A model generated the notes under the pieces. It made no database searches and was not told where the DNA came from. It saw only the letters and a program-made list of their open reading frames with translations. Below, piece after piece: positions 9,906 through 21,397 of a DNA stretch of 64,000 nt; positions within the stretch are counted from its first letter, which is position 1, and each line of letters starts with the position of its first letter. The position numbers and the translations under genes are program-made. The stretch comes from Xanthobacter sp. NM-25. GTDB lineage: Bacteria; Pseudomonadota; Alphaproteobacteria; Rhizobiales; Xanthobacteraceae. Location: the NCBI RefSeq assembly GCF_022138605.1, contig NZ_JACBFS010000008.1, positions 124,001 through 188,000 of the forward strand, in the 5' to 3' direction.

Positions 9906-10604
9906 ATGAAACCTGCCGTCATCCTCTTTCCCGGCTCCAATCGTGAGCGGGATGCCGCGCGTGCCCTCAAGCTCGTCGCCGGCGCCAAGCCGAACATCGT
10001 CTGGCACGCGGAGCATGAGCTGCCGGCGGGCACCGATCTGGTGGTGTTGCCGGGCGGCTTCTCCTATGGCGACTATCTGCGCTGCGGCGCCATCGCCGCC
10101 CGCGCCAATATCATGACTGCGGTGCGGGCCCATGCCGCCAAGGGTGGCCTGGTGCTGGGCATCTGCAACGGCTTCCAGATCCTGTGCGAGGCCGGGTTGC
10201 TGCCGGGCGTGCTGGTGCGCAATGCGCGCCTGCGCTTCGTCTGCCGCGAGGTGCTGCTGCGGGTGGAACGGGCCGACACGGCCTATACCAAGGCCTATCG
10301 CAAGGGCGACCTGATCCGCATTCCGGTGGCGCACGGCGAAGGCAATTACACGGCGGATGACGCCACCATCGCCCAGCTGGAGCATGAGGGGCGCGTGGCG
10401 TTCCGCTATGCCCGCGCCGATGGCCAGATCGACGAGACCGATGGGCCCAACGGCTCCATCAACGGCATTGCCGGCATCTATTCCGAGAAGTTCAACGTGC
10501 TCGGCATGATGCCGCACCCGGAAGACTATATCGAGCCGGAAATCGGCCCCACCGACGGGCGTGGCCTGTTCGAGAGCCTCGCCGGCGCCTTGAAGGCGGC
10601 GTGA
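9906..10604 (+). CDS. purQ: Phosphoribosylformylglycinamidine synthase subunit PurQ (glutaminase)
   Basis: A 232-residue class I glutamine amidotransferase that delivers ammonia to PurL. The nucleophile is C87 in LGICNGFQ, with H204 and E206 in [12 protein letters not shown] completing the triad. The N-terminus [16 protein letters not shown] and the [15 protein letters not shown] oxyanion loop are diagnostic. It is tightly spaced after the 75-residue gene and 28 bases before purL. Confidence 0.97.
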   Translation: MKPAVILFPGSNRERDAARALKLVAGAKPNIVWHAEHELPAGTDLVVLPGGFSYGDYLRCGAIAARANIMTAVRAHAAKGGLVLGICNGFQILCEAGLLPGVLVRNARLRFVCREVLLRVERADTAYTKAYRKGDLIRIPVAHGEGNYTADDATIAQLEHEGRVAFRYARADGQIDETDGPNGSINGIAGIYSEKFNVLGMMPHPEDYIEPEIGPTDGRGLFESLAGALKAA

Positions 10605-10632
10605 AACGCGCCCCAATTCGGATCGACACGCT

Positions 10633-12846
<2,214 letters not shown>

Positions 12847-12885
12847 ACGGGCACACCCCTCACTTCCGCGGAGGATCGACCGGCC

Positions 12886-13119
12886 ATGCCCATGCCCGCC
12901 AGTGACATCGAGCAGCTCATCAAGGCGGCGTTTCCGGATGCCTCGGTGGTGATTGAGGATCTCGCCGGTGACGGCGACCATTATGCCGCGCGGATCGTCT
13001 CTGAGGCGTTTCGCGGCAAGAGCCGGCTGCAGCAGCACCAGATGGTCTATGCGGCGTTGAAGGGGAACATGGGCGGTGTGCTGCACGCGCTCGCCCTGCA
13101 TACCTCGGCGCCGGCCTGA
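12886..13119 (+). CDS. BolA family protein
   Basis: A 77-residue BolA/IbaG-type protein that starts MPMPASDIEQLIKAAFPDA and has the DHYAARIVSEAF core and the conserved RLQQHQMVYAALKG helix. Family members bind a 2Fe-2S cluster together with a monothiol CGFS glutaredoxin and act in iron-sulfur trafficking or regulation. Such a glutaredoxin is encoded 146 bases downstream, which supports that reading. GGAGG precedes the ATG by about 10 bases. It follows purL on the same strand by 39 bases. Confidence 0.93.
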   Translation: MPMPASDIEQLIKAAFPDASVVIEDLAGDGDHYAARIVSEAFRGKSRLQQHQMVYAALKGNMGGVLHALALHTSAPA

Positions 13120-13265
13120 CGCCACGATGCGCCCGACACCGCGGAGGGCGGTGCGCGGCCGCGCGTGCGCCGCGCTGCACAAGCGGCCTTGAACTTTCCG
13201 CGGTGAGGGTCGATCTTTAGCCCAGAGGGCCGGCTCATTCGGTCCGCGAGATTGGATTTGATCCC

Positions 13266-13604
13266 ATGAGCATTCGCGAAGACATCGAAGGCATCATCAA
13301 GTCGAGCGACGTGGTGCTCTTCATGAAGGGCACCCCGCAGTTCCCGCAGTGCGGTTTCTCGGGTCAGGTGGTGCAGATTCTCGATCACGTGGGCGTGCCT
13401 TTCAAGGGCGTGAACGTGCTCGAGAACGACATGATCCGCCAGGGCATCAAGGAATACTCTAACTGGCCGACCATTCCCCAGCTCTACATCAAGGGCGAGT
13501 TCATGGGCGGCTGTGACATCGTCCGCGAGATGTTCCAGTCGGGTGAACTCATCCCCATGCTGGAAGAGAAGGGCGTCGCGATCCGCGACAAGGCCATCGG
13601 CTGA
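13266..13604 (+). CDS. grxD: Monothiol glutaredoxin, Grx4 type
   Basis: A 112-residue protein with the CGFS active site (C29-S32) inside [13 protein letters not shown], and the [19 protein letters not shown] segment that binds glutathione. Proteins of this type carry a glutathione-ligated 2Fe-2S cluster and hand it to targets or to BolA. Context, directly after a bolA gene, fits that complex. The start ATG 13266 gives the canonical N-terminus [16 protein letters not shown], although the ribosome binding site is weak. Confidence 0.96.
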   Translation: MSIREDIEGIIKSSDVVLFMKGTPQFPQCGFSGQVVQILDHVGVPFKGVNVLENDMIRQGIKEYSNWPTIPQLYIKGEFMGGCDIVREMFQSGELIPMLEEKGVAIRDKAIG

Positions 13605-13614
13605 TCGGCCCATC

Positions 13615-13914
13615 GTGACTGCTGTTCCGGCGCCGATGCGCGCCTTGAAGGTGGTGATCGCCCTCGGGCTCCTGGCCGATGCGGCGCTGGTGGTTCTGCT
13701 GCTGGCGATTTCCGGGTTCGTCTTCGGTGGGCCGGAAGGCGCCGGGGGCGAGATGTCGGCGGTCGTCGGCTGGTCGCTGACCCTGGCGGTGTGCATCCTC
13801 TCGCCGCTGTTGGGGCTGCTGATGTGGCGCCGCGGCCGGGTCGATCTGGCCCTCGCCATGACCTGGTTGCCGGTGGTGGCGCTGCTGGTGGGCTGGATCA
13901 TGACCACGTTCTGA
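13615..13914 (+). CDS. Small three-helix membrane protein of unknown function
   Basis: A 99-residue (GTG 13615) or 92-residue (ATG 13636) protein with three clear hydrophobic segments: about LKVVIALGLLADAALVVLLL, AVVGWSLTLAVCILSPLLGL, and LALAMTWLPVVALLVGWIM. A short WRRGRVD loop is likely cytoplasmic. It starts 10 bases after the grxD stop, so it is probably cotranscribed with bolA-grxD, and it ends just before a strong terminator. I do not recognise the family. Start choice is uncertain because neither candidate has a good ribosome binding site. Confidence 0.65.
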   Translation: MTAVPAPMRALKVVIALGLLADAALVVLLLAISGFVFGGPEGAGGEMSAVVGWSLTLAVCILSPLLGLLMWRRGRVDLALAMTWLPVVALLVGWIMTTF

Positions 13915-13938
13915 GCCAGCCGCTGGTGTCCGCAGACT

Positions 13939-13972
13939 AAAAAAGGCCCGCCATCCGGCGGGCCTTTTCATT
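13939..13972. terminator. Bidirectional intrinsic terminator between the grxD operon and purB
   Basis: A perfect 12-bp stem AAAAGGCCCGCC / GGCGGGCCTTTT with an ATCC loop and runs of A and T on either side. It ends both convergent transcripts. Confidence 0.9.
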
Positions 13973-13987
13973 TGTGGGCGGAACCGC

Positions 13988-15295
13988 TCAGGCGTGGCCG
14001 AACACCCGCTTGAAGATGGTGTCCACATTCTTGAAGTGGTAGCCGAGATCGAACTTTTCGTTGATGTCGTCTTCGGCAAGGAATTTGCGCACGTCCGCAT
14101 CATTGAGGAGGAAGGTGCGGAAGTCGCCTTCGCCGCGCCAGACCTTCATGGCGTTGCGCTGCACGAGGCGGTAGGCGTCCTCGCGGCTGGCGCCCTTCTG
14201 GGTGAGGGCGAGGAGCACCCGCTGGGAGTGGATGAGGCCACCCAGCTTGTCCATGTTCTTCTGCATGTTGTCGGTGTGGACCACCAGCTTGTCCATGACG
14301 CCGGTGAGCCGCGCCAGAGCGAAGTCCAGGGTCACCGTGGCGTCGGGGCCAATCATGCGCTCCACGGAGGAGTGGGAGATATCCCGCTCGTGCCACAGGG
14401 CCACGTCTTCCAGCGCCGGCGTCACATAGGCGCGCACCATGCGGGCAAGGCCCGTGAGGTTCTCGGTGAGCACCGGATTGCGCTTGTGCGGCATCGCCGA
14501 GGAGCCCTTCTGCTCCGGCGAGAAATATTCCTCGGCCTCCAGCACTTCGGTGCGCTGCAGGTGGCGCACCTCGGTGGCCAGCCGCTCCACGGAGGAGGCG
14601 ACCACGCCCAAGGTGGCGAAGAACATGGCGTGGCGGTCGCGGGGGATAACCTGGGTGGAGACGGTCTCCACCTTCAGGCCCATCTTGGCGGCCACATGCT
14701 CCTCCACTCGGGGATCCACATGGGCGAAGGTGCCCACCGCGCCGGAGATGGCGCAGGTGGCGATCTCCTCGCGGGCCGCCACGAGGCGGGCGCGGGCGCG
14801 CTGGAATTCGGCGCTGGCGATGGCGAGCTTCACGCCGAAGGTGGTGGGCTCGGCGTGGATGCCGTGGGAGCGGCCCACCGTGGGGGTGAGCTTGAACTCG
14901 AACGCGCGCCGCTCCAGCACCGCCAGGAGCTTGTCCACATCGGCGATGAGCAGGTCGGCGGCGCGGGTGAGCTGCACCGCGAGGCAGGTGTCCAGCACGT
15001 CGGACGAGGTCATGCCCTGGTGGACGAAGCGCGCCTCGGGGCCGATGAACTCGGCCAGATGGGTCAGGAAGGCGATGACATCGTGCTTCACGTCCCGTTC
15101 GATGGCGTCGATACGGTCGATGTTGAACTCGGCCTTGCCGCCAAGCTCCCAGATCTTGGCCGCGGCCTCCTTGGGCACCACGCCCAGCTCGGCCAGCGCG
15201 TCGGCGGCATGAGCCTCGATCTCGAACCAGATGCGGAAGCGGGCTTCGGGGGACCAGATGGCGGCCATTTCCGGCCGGCTATAACGGGGGATCAT
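13988..15295 (-). CDS. purB: Adenylosuccinate lyase
   Basis: A 435-residue enzyme that releases fumarate from SAICAR and from adenylosuccinate. It starts MIPRYSRPEMAAIWSPEARF, the usual alphaproteobacterial start. It contains TPTVGRSHGIHAEP (catalytic His), FVHQGMTSSDVLDT and the signature loop GSSAMPHKRNPV, which carries the mobile catalytic serine. An upstream in-frame ATG at 15310 would add MTSAA. It lies opposite the purCSQL cluster and converges with it, so purine genes are grouped here but not in a single operon. Confidence 0.96.
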   Translation of the reverse strand: MIPRYSRPEMAAIWSPEARFRIWFEIEAHAADALAELGVVPKEAAAKIWELGGKAEFNIDRIDAIERDVKHDVIAFLTHLAEFIGPEARFVHQGMTSSDVLDTCLAVQLTRAADLLIADVDKLLAVLERRAFEFKLTPTVGRSHGIHAEPTTFGVKLAIASAEFQRARARLVAAREEIATCAISGAVGTFAHVDPRVEEHVAAKMGLKVETVSTQVIPRDRHAMFFATLGVVASSVERLATEVRHLQRTEVLEAEEYFSPEQKGSSAMPHKRNPVLTENLTGLARMVRAYVTPALEDVALWHERDISHSSVERMIGPDATVTLDFALARLTGVMDKLVVHTDNMQKNMDKLGGLIHSQRVLLALTQKGASREDAYRLVQRNAMKVWRGEGDFRTFLLNDADVRKFLAEDDINEKFDLGYHFKNVDTIFKRVFGHA

Positions 15296-15420
15296 CGCAG
15301 CACTCGTCATGTCTTGATCAAGGGTGCGCTCTAGCAGATCAGCGCCGGAAAGAGTAGGGCGACGCGCGCATTCGGCCACCGCTGCGCGTGGGCGGATGGC
15401 GAATGGCGGCCCGACGGCGG

Positions 15421-16722
15421 CTAACGCCCTTTGCGGCGGCCGCCGTGGTCGCTGCCGAGCATCAGCCCGCGGGAGACGGCGCCGCGTCCGAATTTCGCGG
15501 TGAGCGCGTCCATGGCGCTCTCCGCCGCCTTGAGGCGCTCGGTGCCCGTATCCACCAGGTCGGCCGGATCCGCCTCGCTGGCGGGGCACAGCTCCGACAC
15601 GCCGACGCCGATGAGGCGGAAGCGGCTGCCATCCACCTCCTTCTGCAACAGCTCGTGGGCGTGGGCGTAGATGCGCCCGGCGAGGCAGGTGGGCGTCTCG
15701 AGGGTGCGCGAGCGGGTGCGCAGGCGGAAATCGCCGGTCTTGAGCTTCAGCGTTACCGTGCGCCCGGCAATGCCGGCCTTCTTGAGCCGCGCGCTCACCT
15801 CTTCCGAGAGGCCATAAAGCGACTGCTCCAGGGGCCGCAGGGAGGCAATGTCGGTATCGAAGGTGGTTTCGGCGGAGACGCTCTTGGCCTCCCGGTGCGG
15901 CTCCACCTGGCGCGTGTCGATGCCGTGGGCGAGGCGGGCCAGCCGCAGTCCCTCGGCACCGTAGCGACGCGCCAGCTCCGCGGCATCCACCCGCTGCAGA
16001 TCGCCGATGGTGTGGAAGCCATCGCGGTTGAGGCGGCTGCCGAAGGCGGCGCCGACGCCCCAGATGAAGGTGACCGGCCGTGGCGCCAGGAAGGCGGGCG
16101 CCTCGGCGGCGCCGAGGACGGAGAAGCCGCGGGGCTTATCGAGGTCCGAGGCGGTCTTGGCCAGGAATTTGTTGGGGGCAAGGCCCACCGAAACCGTGAT
16201 TCCCACCTGCTGTTCCACCTCGCGCGCGAAGCGGGCCAGGGTGCGGGCCGGGCTGAGCCCGTGCAGGGCCGTGGTGCCGGAGAGATCGAGAAAGGCCTCG
16301 TCGATGGAGAGGGGCTCCACCAGGGGCGTCAGTGCCTGCATCATGGCCCGCACCTGACGCCCGGCGATGCGGTATTTTTCCATGTTGGGCGGCAGGATCA
16401 CCGCATCCGGGCAGAGCGCCTTGGCCTTGAACATGGGCATGGCCGAGCGCACCCCGCTGATGCGGGCGATGTAGCAGGCGGTGGAGACCACCCCGCGCTT
16501 GCCGCCGCCGATGATGAGGGGCACATCGGCGAGGGCGGGGTTATCGCGCTTTTCCACTGCGGCGAAGAAAGCGTCGCAGTCCACATGGGCCATGCTGAGG
16601 CTGTCGATCTCCCCATGGCGCACCAGTCGCGGGCTACCACAGGCGGCACAGCGCGGCCCGCTCGCCGCATCGGCGAGGCAGTCGCGGCAGAACCCGGGGG
16701 GCAGGGCGGCAGCCATGGCCAC
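15421..16722 (-). CDS. dinB: DNA polymerase IV (Y family) with N-terminal zinc ribbon
   Basis: A 433-residue translesion polymerase. Catalytic residues are in [14 protein letters not shown] (D48) and [24 protein letters not shown], the helix-hairpin-helix [13 protein letters not shown] and the little-finger domain follow in order. In front of the catalytic core is a ~40-residue extension with four cysteines (C12, C15, C25, C28: CRDC and CAAC), a treble-clef or rubredoxin-like zinc ribbon absent from E. coli DinB. Rhizobial DinB proteins often have it. There is no lexA box that I can point to. The gene ends close to DUF3572, which lies 14 bases upstream of its start. Confidence 0.92.
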   Translation of the reverse strand: MAMAAALPPGFCRDCLADAASGPRCAACGSPRLVRHGEIDSLSMAHVDCDAFFAAVEKRDNPALADVPLIIGGGKRGVVSTACYIARISGVRSAMPMFKAKALCPDAVILPPNMEKYRIAGRQVRAMMQALTPLVEPLSIDEAFLDLSGTTALHGLSPARTLARFAREVEQQVGITVSVGLAPNKFLAKTASDLDKPRGFSVLGAAEAPAFLAPRPVTFIWGVGAAFGSRLNRDGFHTIGDLQRVDAAELARRYGAEGLRLARLAHGIDTRQVEPHREAKSVSAETTFDTDIASLRPLEQSLYGLSEEVSARLKKAGIAGRTVTLKLKTGDFRLRTRSRTLETPTCLAGRIYAHAHELLQKEVDGSRFRLIGVGVSELCPASEADPADLVDTGTERLKAAESAMDALTAKFGRGAVSRGLMLGSDHGGRRKGR

Positions 16723-16736
16723 GCTCCAGGGCGCGC

Positions 16737-17060
16737 CTAGAGCCGCCGCACCGGTGCGTCGGGATCGAACGGCGGGGCAAGAATGTCGTGGGCGGCCACC
16801 ACATGCTTGGGATCGAGCTTCTGGTCGGCGGCGAAGGCCAGCAGCATGGCTTCATCGGAAAGCAGGAAGGCGAGCACCCCGGCGCCGAAGCCGGATTTGC
16901 CGGCGGCCTCGCGCAGGCTGGCGGGGCTGAGGCCGGTTTCGCCGAGGAATCGCACCAGGCGCTCCCCATCCGCGGCGATGAAGGAGAGGGCGGCCACCGC
17001 CACCTCCTGGGCCGCGGCCCGTTGAGCGTCCAGGCCTTTGGGCTTTTCTTGAATGGGCAT
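16737..17060 (-). CDS. DUF3572 family protein
   Basis: A 107-residue soluble helical protein with the DUF3572 pattern: an [21 protein letters not shown] segment (split view of about 25-45), then a glycine-poor linker and [14 protein letters not shown]. No catalytic motif is visible and the function is unknown. It is 14 bases upstream of dinB on the same strand and divergent from divK. That dinB-DUF3572-divK grouping is typical of this order. Confidence 0.85.
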   Translation of the reverse strand: MPIQEKPKGLDAQRAAAQEVAVAALSFIAADGERLVRFLGETGLSPASLREAAGKSGFGAGVLAFLLSDEAMLLAFAADQKLDPKHVVAAHDILAPPFDPDAPVRRL

Positions 17061-17147
17061 TTGCGCTTCCGCAAGGAATGGGTTCTAGCTGTGCCCATTC
17101 CAGCACGTTCGCGGCGGGCTGCGAAGCACGGAGCGGGGATAGGACCC

Positions 17148-17516
17148 ATGTCGAAGACGGTCATGATCGTGGAGGACAACGAGCTGAACATGAAGCTCTT
17201 CCACGACCTGCTGGAGGCCCATGGCTACCGTACCGTGGAGACCCGCACCGGCGTGGAAGCGGTGGAGCTGGCGCGGGCCAATCGCCCCGATCTCATCATC
17301 ATGGACATTCAGCTGCCGGAAATCTCCGGGCTCGACGTGACCCGCAAGCTGAAGGCGGATCCGGAGCTGAAGGCGATTCCCGTGGTGGCCGTCACGGCAT
17401 TCGCCATGAAGGGCGACGAGGAGCGCATCCGCGCGGGGGGCTGCGAGGCCTACCTCTCCAAGCCGATCTCGGTGGCGAAGTTCCTGGAAACCGTGCGCCA
17501 CTTCGCCGGAACGTGA
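17148..17516 (+). CDS. divK: Single-domain response regulator DivK
   Basis: A 122-residue receiver domain without an output domain. The phospho-acceptor is D53 in IIMDIQLPE, with E9-D10 in the acidic pocket, T83 in AVTAFAM and K~105 in YLSKPIS. The sequence matches DivK, the polarity and cell-cycle regulator of Alphaproteobacteria that acts on DivL/CckA and is controlled by PleC and DivJ. GGGG/AGGA elements precede the ATG at 17148. In Caulobacter and many relatives divK is followed by pleD; here the next 580 bases hold no gene, so pleD must be elsewhere or absent. Confidence 0.93.
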   Translation: MSKTVMIVEDNELNMKLFHDLLEAHGYRTVETRTGVEAVELARANRPDLIIMDIQLPEISGLDVTRKLKADPELKAIPVVAVTAFAMKGDEERIRAGGCEAYLSKPISVAKFLETVRHFAGT

Positions 17517-18100
17517 GCGGGCCCTGTAACCCGGCCCGAATTCGGCAGCTTTCCCTTTTTCTGGGGTTGCGCTACACTTTTTAAATGATGCAGCCGGCGG
17601 CGCGGCTGCAGGCTTCTGACCGCTCTGCTGCGATGAACCGCGAACGGTGGCGCACCACCGGCGTTGCGGCCGCGACGGCGGGCCGAGAGATTTCGAGACA
17701 ACCCTACGGAGTGCTCAGGTCCGCCGCATCTCCTGGGTCCGTGGGGTTTGGCCGGTGGGTGAGCGATGACGGGAGGCCTCCCCGCGCGCTCCCCACCGGC
17801 CAGCCTATCCTCTGCCCGGTTCATGCCCCTGCCGTGCATGCGCCGCCTGGCGCACCCCTCAACTGGCGCACCCCTCCAAAAGCGGGCCGAAGGTCCCGCT
17901 GCAAGCTTCGTCCACGGCGGGCAGAAGGCTGGCTGATGCTGCCCGGTAGGTGGCCGGGCGCTGCGCGCGCAAGTCCAGGTGTGGTGAAGACCGGCGCATA
18001 GGCGCGGCGGCGCCGATTCGGAGCGTCGGCGCCGGGCCAGTCGACCGCCGTAGCGGTCTCGTCCGTCGTGGTCGCCGGCTTGCCTTGGGCGGTCCCTGCC
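17517..18100. other. Gene-free region downstream of divK
   Basis: About 580 bases without a credible gene. Open frames here have no ribosome binding site and arginine/proline-rich composition. An AT-rich patch at 17570-17585 could be a promoter. The outstanding element is the large palindrome at 17750-17801, listed separately. Confidence 0.5.
17750..17801. repeat. Large palindromic hairpin in the divK downstream region
   Basis: Perfect 10-bp arms GGCCGGTGGG (17750-17759) and CCCACCGGCC (17792-17801) enclose 32 bases. Those 32 bases contain a second perfect palindrome, GGGAGGCCTCCC (17771-17782). There is no T-run, so it is not a standard terminator. It may be a structured RNA, a cruciform or a protein-binding site. 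Confidence 0.6.
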
Positions 18101-19078
18101 TCAGTCCTTCGGTGCCGCGCAGGCCGCGGCTGCATGGGCCATGGCGCTGCCACCGGCGGCGACGCAGGCCGCCGCCCGGCGGGCATTGCGGGCACGCACC
18201 TGTTCCTGGCGAATGGCATAGAGGCCGGCGCCCACCACCAGCACGATGCCGACGCTGGTCCACGCATCCGGCACATCGCCGAACACCAGATAGCCCGAGA
18301 GCAGCGCGCCGAAGACCATGAGGTAGCGCAGCGGCGAGATGGACGCGACCGGGGCGTGGCGGAAGGCGTACACCAGCAGCAGAGTGCCCCCCGCGAAGGC
18401 GGTGCCGGCCAGCAGGAGATAAAGCACCGTCCGCAGAGCCGGCAGATGCCAGGGTTCCCAGATGGCGAAGGCACCGGAACACACCAGCAGCACCAGCACG
18501 GCGGAGGCGCTCACCACAGGGCCGGGAATCTCCAGGCCGATGCCGCGGGTCATCACATCGCGCACCGAGCTACAGAAGGCGGCGATGAGCGGCAGAAGGG
18601 CAATGAGGGAGAAGGTGGCCGGATCCGGCCGGGTGACGATGACCGCGCCGCTGAAGCCGATGACGATGGCGCACCAGCCCCGCAGACTCACCTTCTCGCC
18701 CAGCATGGGCACCGCCAGGGCGGTCGTGAGCAGGGGCGCGGCCATGTAGATGGTGGTGCTGGAGGCGATGGGCATCACCGCCAGCGCCGCCACATAAAGG
18801 AAGGTGGTGAGAGAATCGAGGATGGAGCGGCCGAGCACCCGGGGGTGCGCCGCCAGCGGCAGCGCCGGCAGATCGCCGGAGCGGGCCACCAGCGCCAGCA
18901 GTAGCACGGCGGAAACGGCGGTGCGCAGGAAGATGGCCTCGCCGAGGGGCAGGGTGCCCACCGCCAGCTTGAGGCAGGTGTCGTTGGTGATGAAAAGACC
19001 CATGGCCACCGCCATGGCGAGAACGCCCTTCAATCCCGAATTCGTGAGGTTGGCGCTGGTCTGAGCCGGGGTGGTCAT
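18101..19078 (-). CDS. EamA/DMT family transporter
   Basis: A 325-residue inner-membrane protein with about ten hydrophobic segments in two EamA repeats, such as GVLAMAVAMGLFITND, TTFLYVAALAVMPIAS, and SVGIVLVVGAGLYA near the end. Family members export metabolites, amino acids or nucleosides, or import S-adenosylmethionine; the substrate is not predictable. I took the ATG at 19078 (MTTPAQTS). A start at 19108 adds ten residues. The alanine/cysteine-rich last 30 residues (ACVAAGGSAMAHAAAACAA) are unusual. It lies 291 bases downstream of moaA. Confidence 0.85.
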   Translation of the reverse strand: MTTPAQTSANLTNSGLKGVLAMAVAMGLFITNDTCLKLAVGTLPLGEAIFLRTAVSAVLLLALVARSGDLPALPLAAHPRVLGRSILDSLTTFLYVAALAVMPIASSTTIYMAAPLLTTALAVPMLGEKVSLRGWCAIVIGFSGAVIVTRPDPATFSLIALLPLIAAFCSSVRDVMTRGIGLEIPGPVVSASAVLVLLVCSGAFAIWEPWHLPALRTVLYLLLAGTAFAGGTLLLVYAFRHAPVASISPLRYLMVFGALLSGYLVFGDVPDAWTSVGIVLVVGAGLYAIRQEQVRARNARRAAACVAAGGSAMAHAAAACAAPKD

Positions 19079-19369
19079 CTTGGGTCCTTGTCCGGCGGGT
19101 GCCGGCATGCTGCTTCGTCCGGCGGGCGGCCGGCGGGGTCTGCCCCGGCTGCGGAGCCTGGCGCGCGCCGTGATGGGCGCATGGCCATGAAGCCCAGATG
19201 GCCATGAACCCCAGGCGGCGCCGGGCCGTCTGCACAGGGATAGCTGTCGTTTGGTAAGATTTAGCTTATTCGCCCGCGGCTTCGCCGTGCCGAATTCGAG
19301 GCCCTGGGGGCGCGGACGTGCATGGCGCGCATGCCCATGCCACGTCTTCGCCGCAATTGGCCGGCCGGC

Positions 19370-20458
19370 TCAGCCGCCGGTGGCGCTCATGTGCCGCTGC
19401 AGGGCCGGCTGGCGATGGGTGCGGTCGATGACGAAATCGTGGCCCTTGGGCTTGCGCAGAATCGCGGCGTCGATGGCCGCGTGCAGCAAAGCATCGTCGG
19501 TGGAGGCCCGCAGCGGGGCGCGCAGGTCGGCCGCGTCTTCCTGGCCGAGACACATGAACAAGGTGCCGGTGCAGGTCACGCGCACCCGATTGCAGCCCTC
19601 GCAGAAATTATGGGTGAGCGGGGTGATGAAGCCCAGCCGGCCGCCAGTCTCCTTCACGTCCACATAGCGCGCCGGGCCCCCGGTGCGGTGGCTGCTCTCC
19701 GTGAGGGTATAGCGCTCGGCGAGCTCGGCCCGCACCGTGGTGAGCGGCACATATTGATCCAGGCGATCCTCGCCGGTGTCGCCCAGCGGCATCACCTCGA
19801 TGAGCGACAGGTCATGCCCCTCGCCATGGGCCCATTCCATCAGGCTGCTGATCTCATGCGCGTTCACGCCCTTCAGGGCGACCGCGTTGATCTTCACATG
19901 AAGACCGGCCGCCTTGGCCGCGGCAATGCCGGCCAGCACCCGGTCCAGGTCGCCCCAGCGGGTCACGGCGCGAAACTTGGCGGCGTTCAGCGTATCCAGG
20001 GAGACATTCACGCGCCGCACGCCGCAGGCGGCGAGGTCGGCGGCATAGCGGGCGAGCTGTGAGCCATTGGTGGTCAGGGTCACCTCGTCCAGCCGCCCGC
20101 GCTCCAGGTGCCGGGAGAGGGCGCGGAACAGGGTCATCACATCCCGCCGCACCAGCGGCTCGCCGCCCGTGAACCGCAGCTTGCGCACCCCGCGCATGAC
20201 GAAGGCCGAGCACAGGCGGTCCAGCTCCTCCAGGCTCAGCAGCTCCGGCTTGGGCAGGAAGGTCATGTGCTCCGACATGCAGTAGACGCAGCGGAAATCG
20301 CAGCGGTCGGTGACCGAGACGCGCAGATAGCTCACGGCGCGCCCAAAGGTGTCTACCAAGGGGCCGGCAGCCTGGGCGGCCGCCGCATTCGGCCGGTCGA
20401 TCAGATCCCGTAACGCGCCACTCACCGCAACCACTCCGTCGCATCCATCCCGCATCAT
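19370..20458 (-). CDS. moaA: GTP 3',8-cyclase (molybdenum cofactor biosynthesis protein A)
   Basis: A 362-residue radical SAM enzyme that starts molybdopterin synthesis from GTP. The N-terminal cluster motif is C53-X3-C57-X2-C60 (CDFRCVYC). The C-terminal cluster is CX2CX13C in [29 protein letters not shown] and the final Gly-Gly, which family members need for activity, are present. It has a ~40-residue N-terminal extension with alternative starts at 20458 and 20455. No other moa gene is nearby. It is divergent from a DUF971 gene. Confidence 0.95.
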   Translation of the reverse strand: MMRDGCDGVVAVSGALRDLIDRPNAAAAQAAGPLVDTFGRAVSYLRVSVTDRCDFRCVYCMSEHMTFLPKPELLSLEELDRLCSAFVMRGVRKLRFTGGEPLVRRDVMTLFRALSRHLERGRLDEVTLTTNGSQLARYAADLAACGVRRVNVSLDTLNAAKFRAVTRWGDLDRVLAGIAAAKAAGLHVKINAVALKGVNAHEISSLMEWAHGEGHDLSLIEVMPLGDTGEDRLDQYVPLTTVRAELAERYTLTESSHRTGGPARYVDVKETGGRLGFITPLTHNFCEGCNRVRVTCTGTLFMCLGQEDAADLRAPLRASTDDALLHAAIDAAILRKPKGHDFVIDRTHRQPALQRHMSATGG

Positions 20459-20510
20459 GCGCGATCCGTCGCGCGAGAGACGCGCCTAGCGCCCCGACGC
20501 TGCGGACTTC

Positions 20511-20523
20511 GACCTTTGAGGTC
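20511..20523. promoter_or_regulatory. Short inverted repeat between moaA and the DUF971 gene
   Basis: GACCT-TTG-AGGTC lies directly before a TTATAT that could be a -10 element. It is in the divergent intergenic region and may be an operator. No known regulator is recognised. Confidence 0.3.
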
Positions 20524-20620
20524 TTATATCGTATGCCATGGAATGATGAACAGGTGGGGCGGCGCACATTCGCGTGGCCGTCCTCCTGCAGCGGCCGCAG
20601 CGGCCGGAAAGGACAATGCG

Positions 20621-20992
20621 ATGACCGTGGAGACGACCCCGGCCGCCTGGCCCACGGAGATCCGCCTGGGCGAGGACAAGCGCACCCTGCGGCTGGCCTT
20701 CGACGATGGCGCCGCCTTCACGATTCCGGCCGAGCTGCTGCGGGTCGAAAGCCCCTCGGCGGAGGTGCAGGGGCATAATCCGAGCGAGAAAATCACCGTG
20801 CCAGGCAAGCGCGCCGTGCGCATCACCACGGTGGAGATGGTGGGTAATTACGCCATTCGCCTGACCTTCGACGATGGCCATGCCACTGGCATCTACCCCT
20901 GGGAGCTGCTGTACCGCTATGGCCGGGAGCAGGAGGCCATGCTCGCCGCCTATGTGGGCGCGCTGGAGAAGCAGGGCCTCATGCGGGATTGA
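20621..20992 (+). CDS. DUF971 (GBBH-like N-terminal domain) protein
   Basis: A 123-residue protein consisting of one DUF971 domain, the same fold as the N-terminal domain of gamma-butyrobetaine hydroxylase. It starts near AWPTEIRLGEDKRTLRL and has the conserved RVESPSAEVQGH and NYAIRLTFDDGHATGIYPWELL blocks; the latter is the family signature. The function is unknown; links to iron-sulfur or cofactor metabolism have been proposed from gene neighbourhood in other genomes. AAGGA lies 8 bases before the ATG at 20621. It is followed by the rpmG terminator. Confidence 0.88.
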   Translation: MTVETTPAAWPTEIRLGEDKRTLRLAFDDGAAFTIPAELLRVESPSAEVQGHNPSEKITVPGKRAVRITTVEMVGNYAIRLTFDDGHATGIYPWELLYRYGREQEAMLAAYVGALEKQGLMRD

Positions 20993-21024
20993 GGGCGCCC
21001 GTGCGCGCGGCCTGCCGCGAACAG

Positions 21025-21051
21025 CAAAAAGGGCGCCCGAGGGGCGCCCTT
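21025..21051 (-). terminator. Intrinsic terminator of rpmG
   Basis: A perfect 10-bp stem (AAGGGCGCCC / GGGCGCCCTT) with a 3-base loop. Read on the minus strand it is followed by TTTTTG, so it ends the rpmG transcript. It may also slow the convergent DUF971 transcript. Confidence 0.85.
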
Positions 21052-21092
21052 GGCCGATCAGAGTCGCGCGGCGCAGGTGCGCCGCCGCAGAC

Positions 21093-21260
21093 TCACTTGA
21101 TCTTCGTCTCGCGGAATTCCACGTGCTTGCGCGCCACCGGATCGTACTTCTTGAGCACGATCTTGTCGGTCTTGGTGCGGGAGTTCTTCTTGGTCACGTA
21201 GAAGGAGCCCGTGTCGGCGGTGGACAGGAGCTTGATCTTGATGGTTGCAGCCTTGGCCAT
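21093..21260 (-). CDS. rpmG: 50S ribosomal protein L33
   Basis: A 55-residue protein beginning [18 protein letters not shown] and ending FRETKIK, the usual bacterial L33. The zinc-ribbon cysteines are absent, so it is the C-minus form that does not bind zinc, as in most Alphaproteobacteria. The ATG at 21260 is fixed by family length; the open frame runs much further upstream without meaning. Its own promoter (21369-21397) overlaps the end of the MFS gene. Confidence 0.97.
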   Translation of the reverse strand: MAKAATIKIKLLSTADTGSFYVTKKNSRTKTDKIVLKKYDPVARKHVEFRETKIK

Positions 21261-21368
21261 GTCTTGATCCCTGGGTGCCGCTTGTGGCGCGCGGGCCGTT
21301 ACGGCGTTGCCGGTCAACGGCGAAAAGAAAGTCGAACGCGCTGCCGGACAGGCGGCTCGTGGGGGCGG

Positions 21369-21397
21369 AAACTCTCTCAACCGCCCTTGAATGTCAA
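21369..21397 (-). promoter_or_regulatory. Promoter of rpmG
   Basis: On the minus strand a perfect -35 TTGACA (21397-21392) is followed after 17 bases by GAGTTT (21374-21369). The -35 overlaps the stop codon of the upstream transporter gene. Confidence 0.55.

Noticed and set aside
17585..18001. 138-codon frame downstream of divK
   Set aside because: Arg/Pro-rich, no ribosome binding site, no recognisable fold, and it spans a large palindrome.
20459..20620. Molybdenum-cofactor riboswitch before moaA
   Set aside because: The 162-base divergent region has only one short dyad and cannot hold the multi-stem aptamer.
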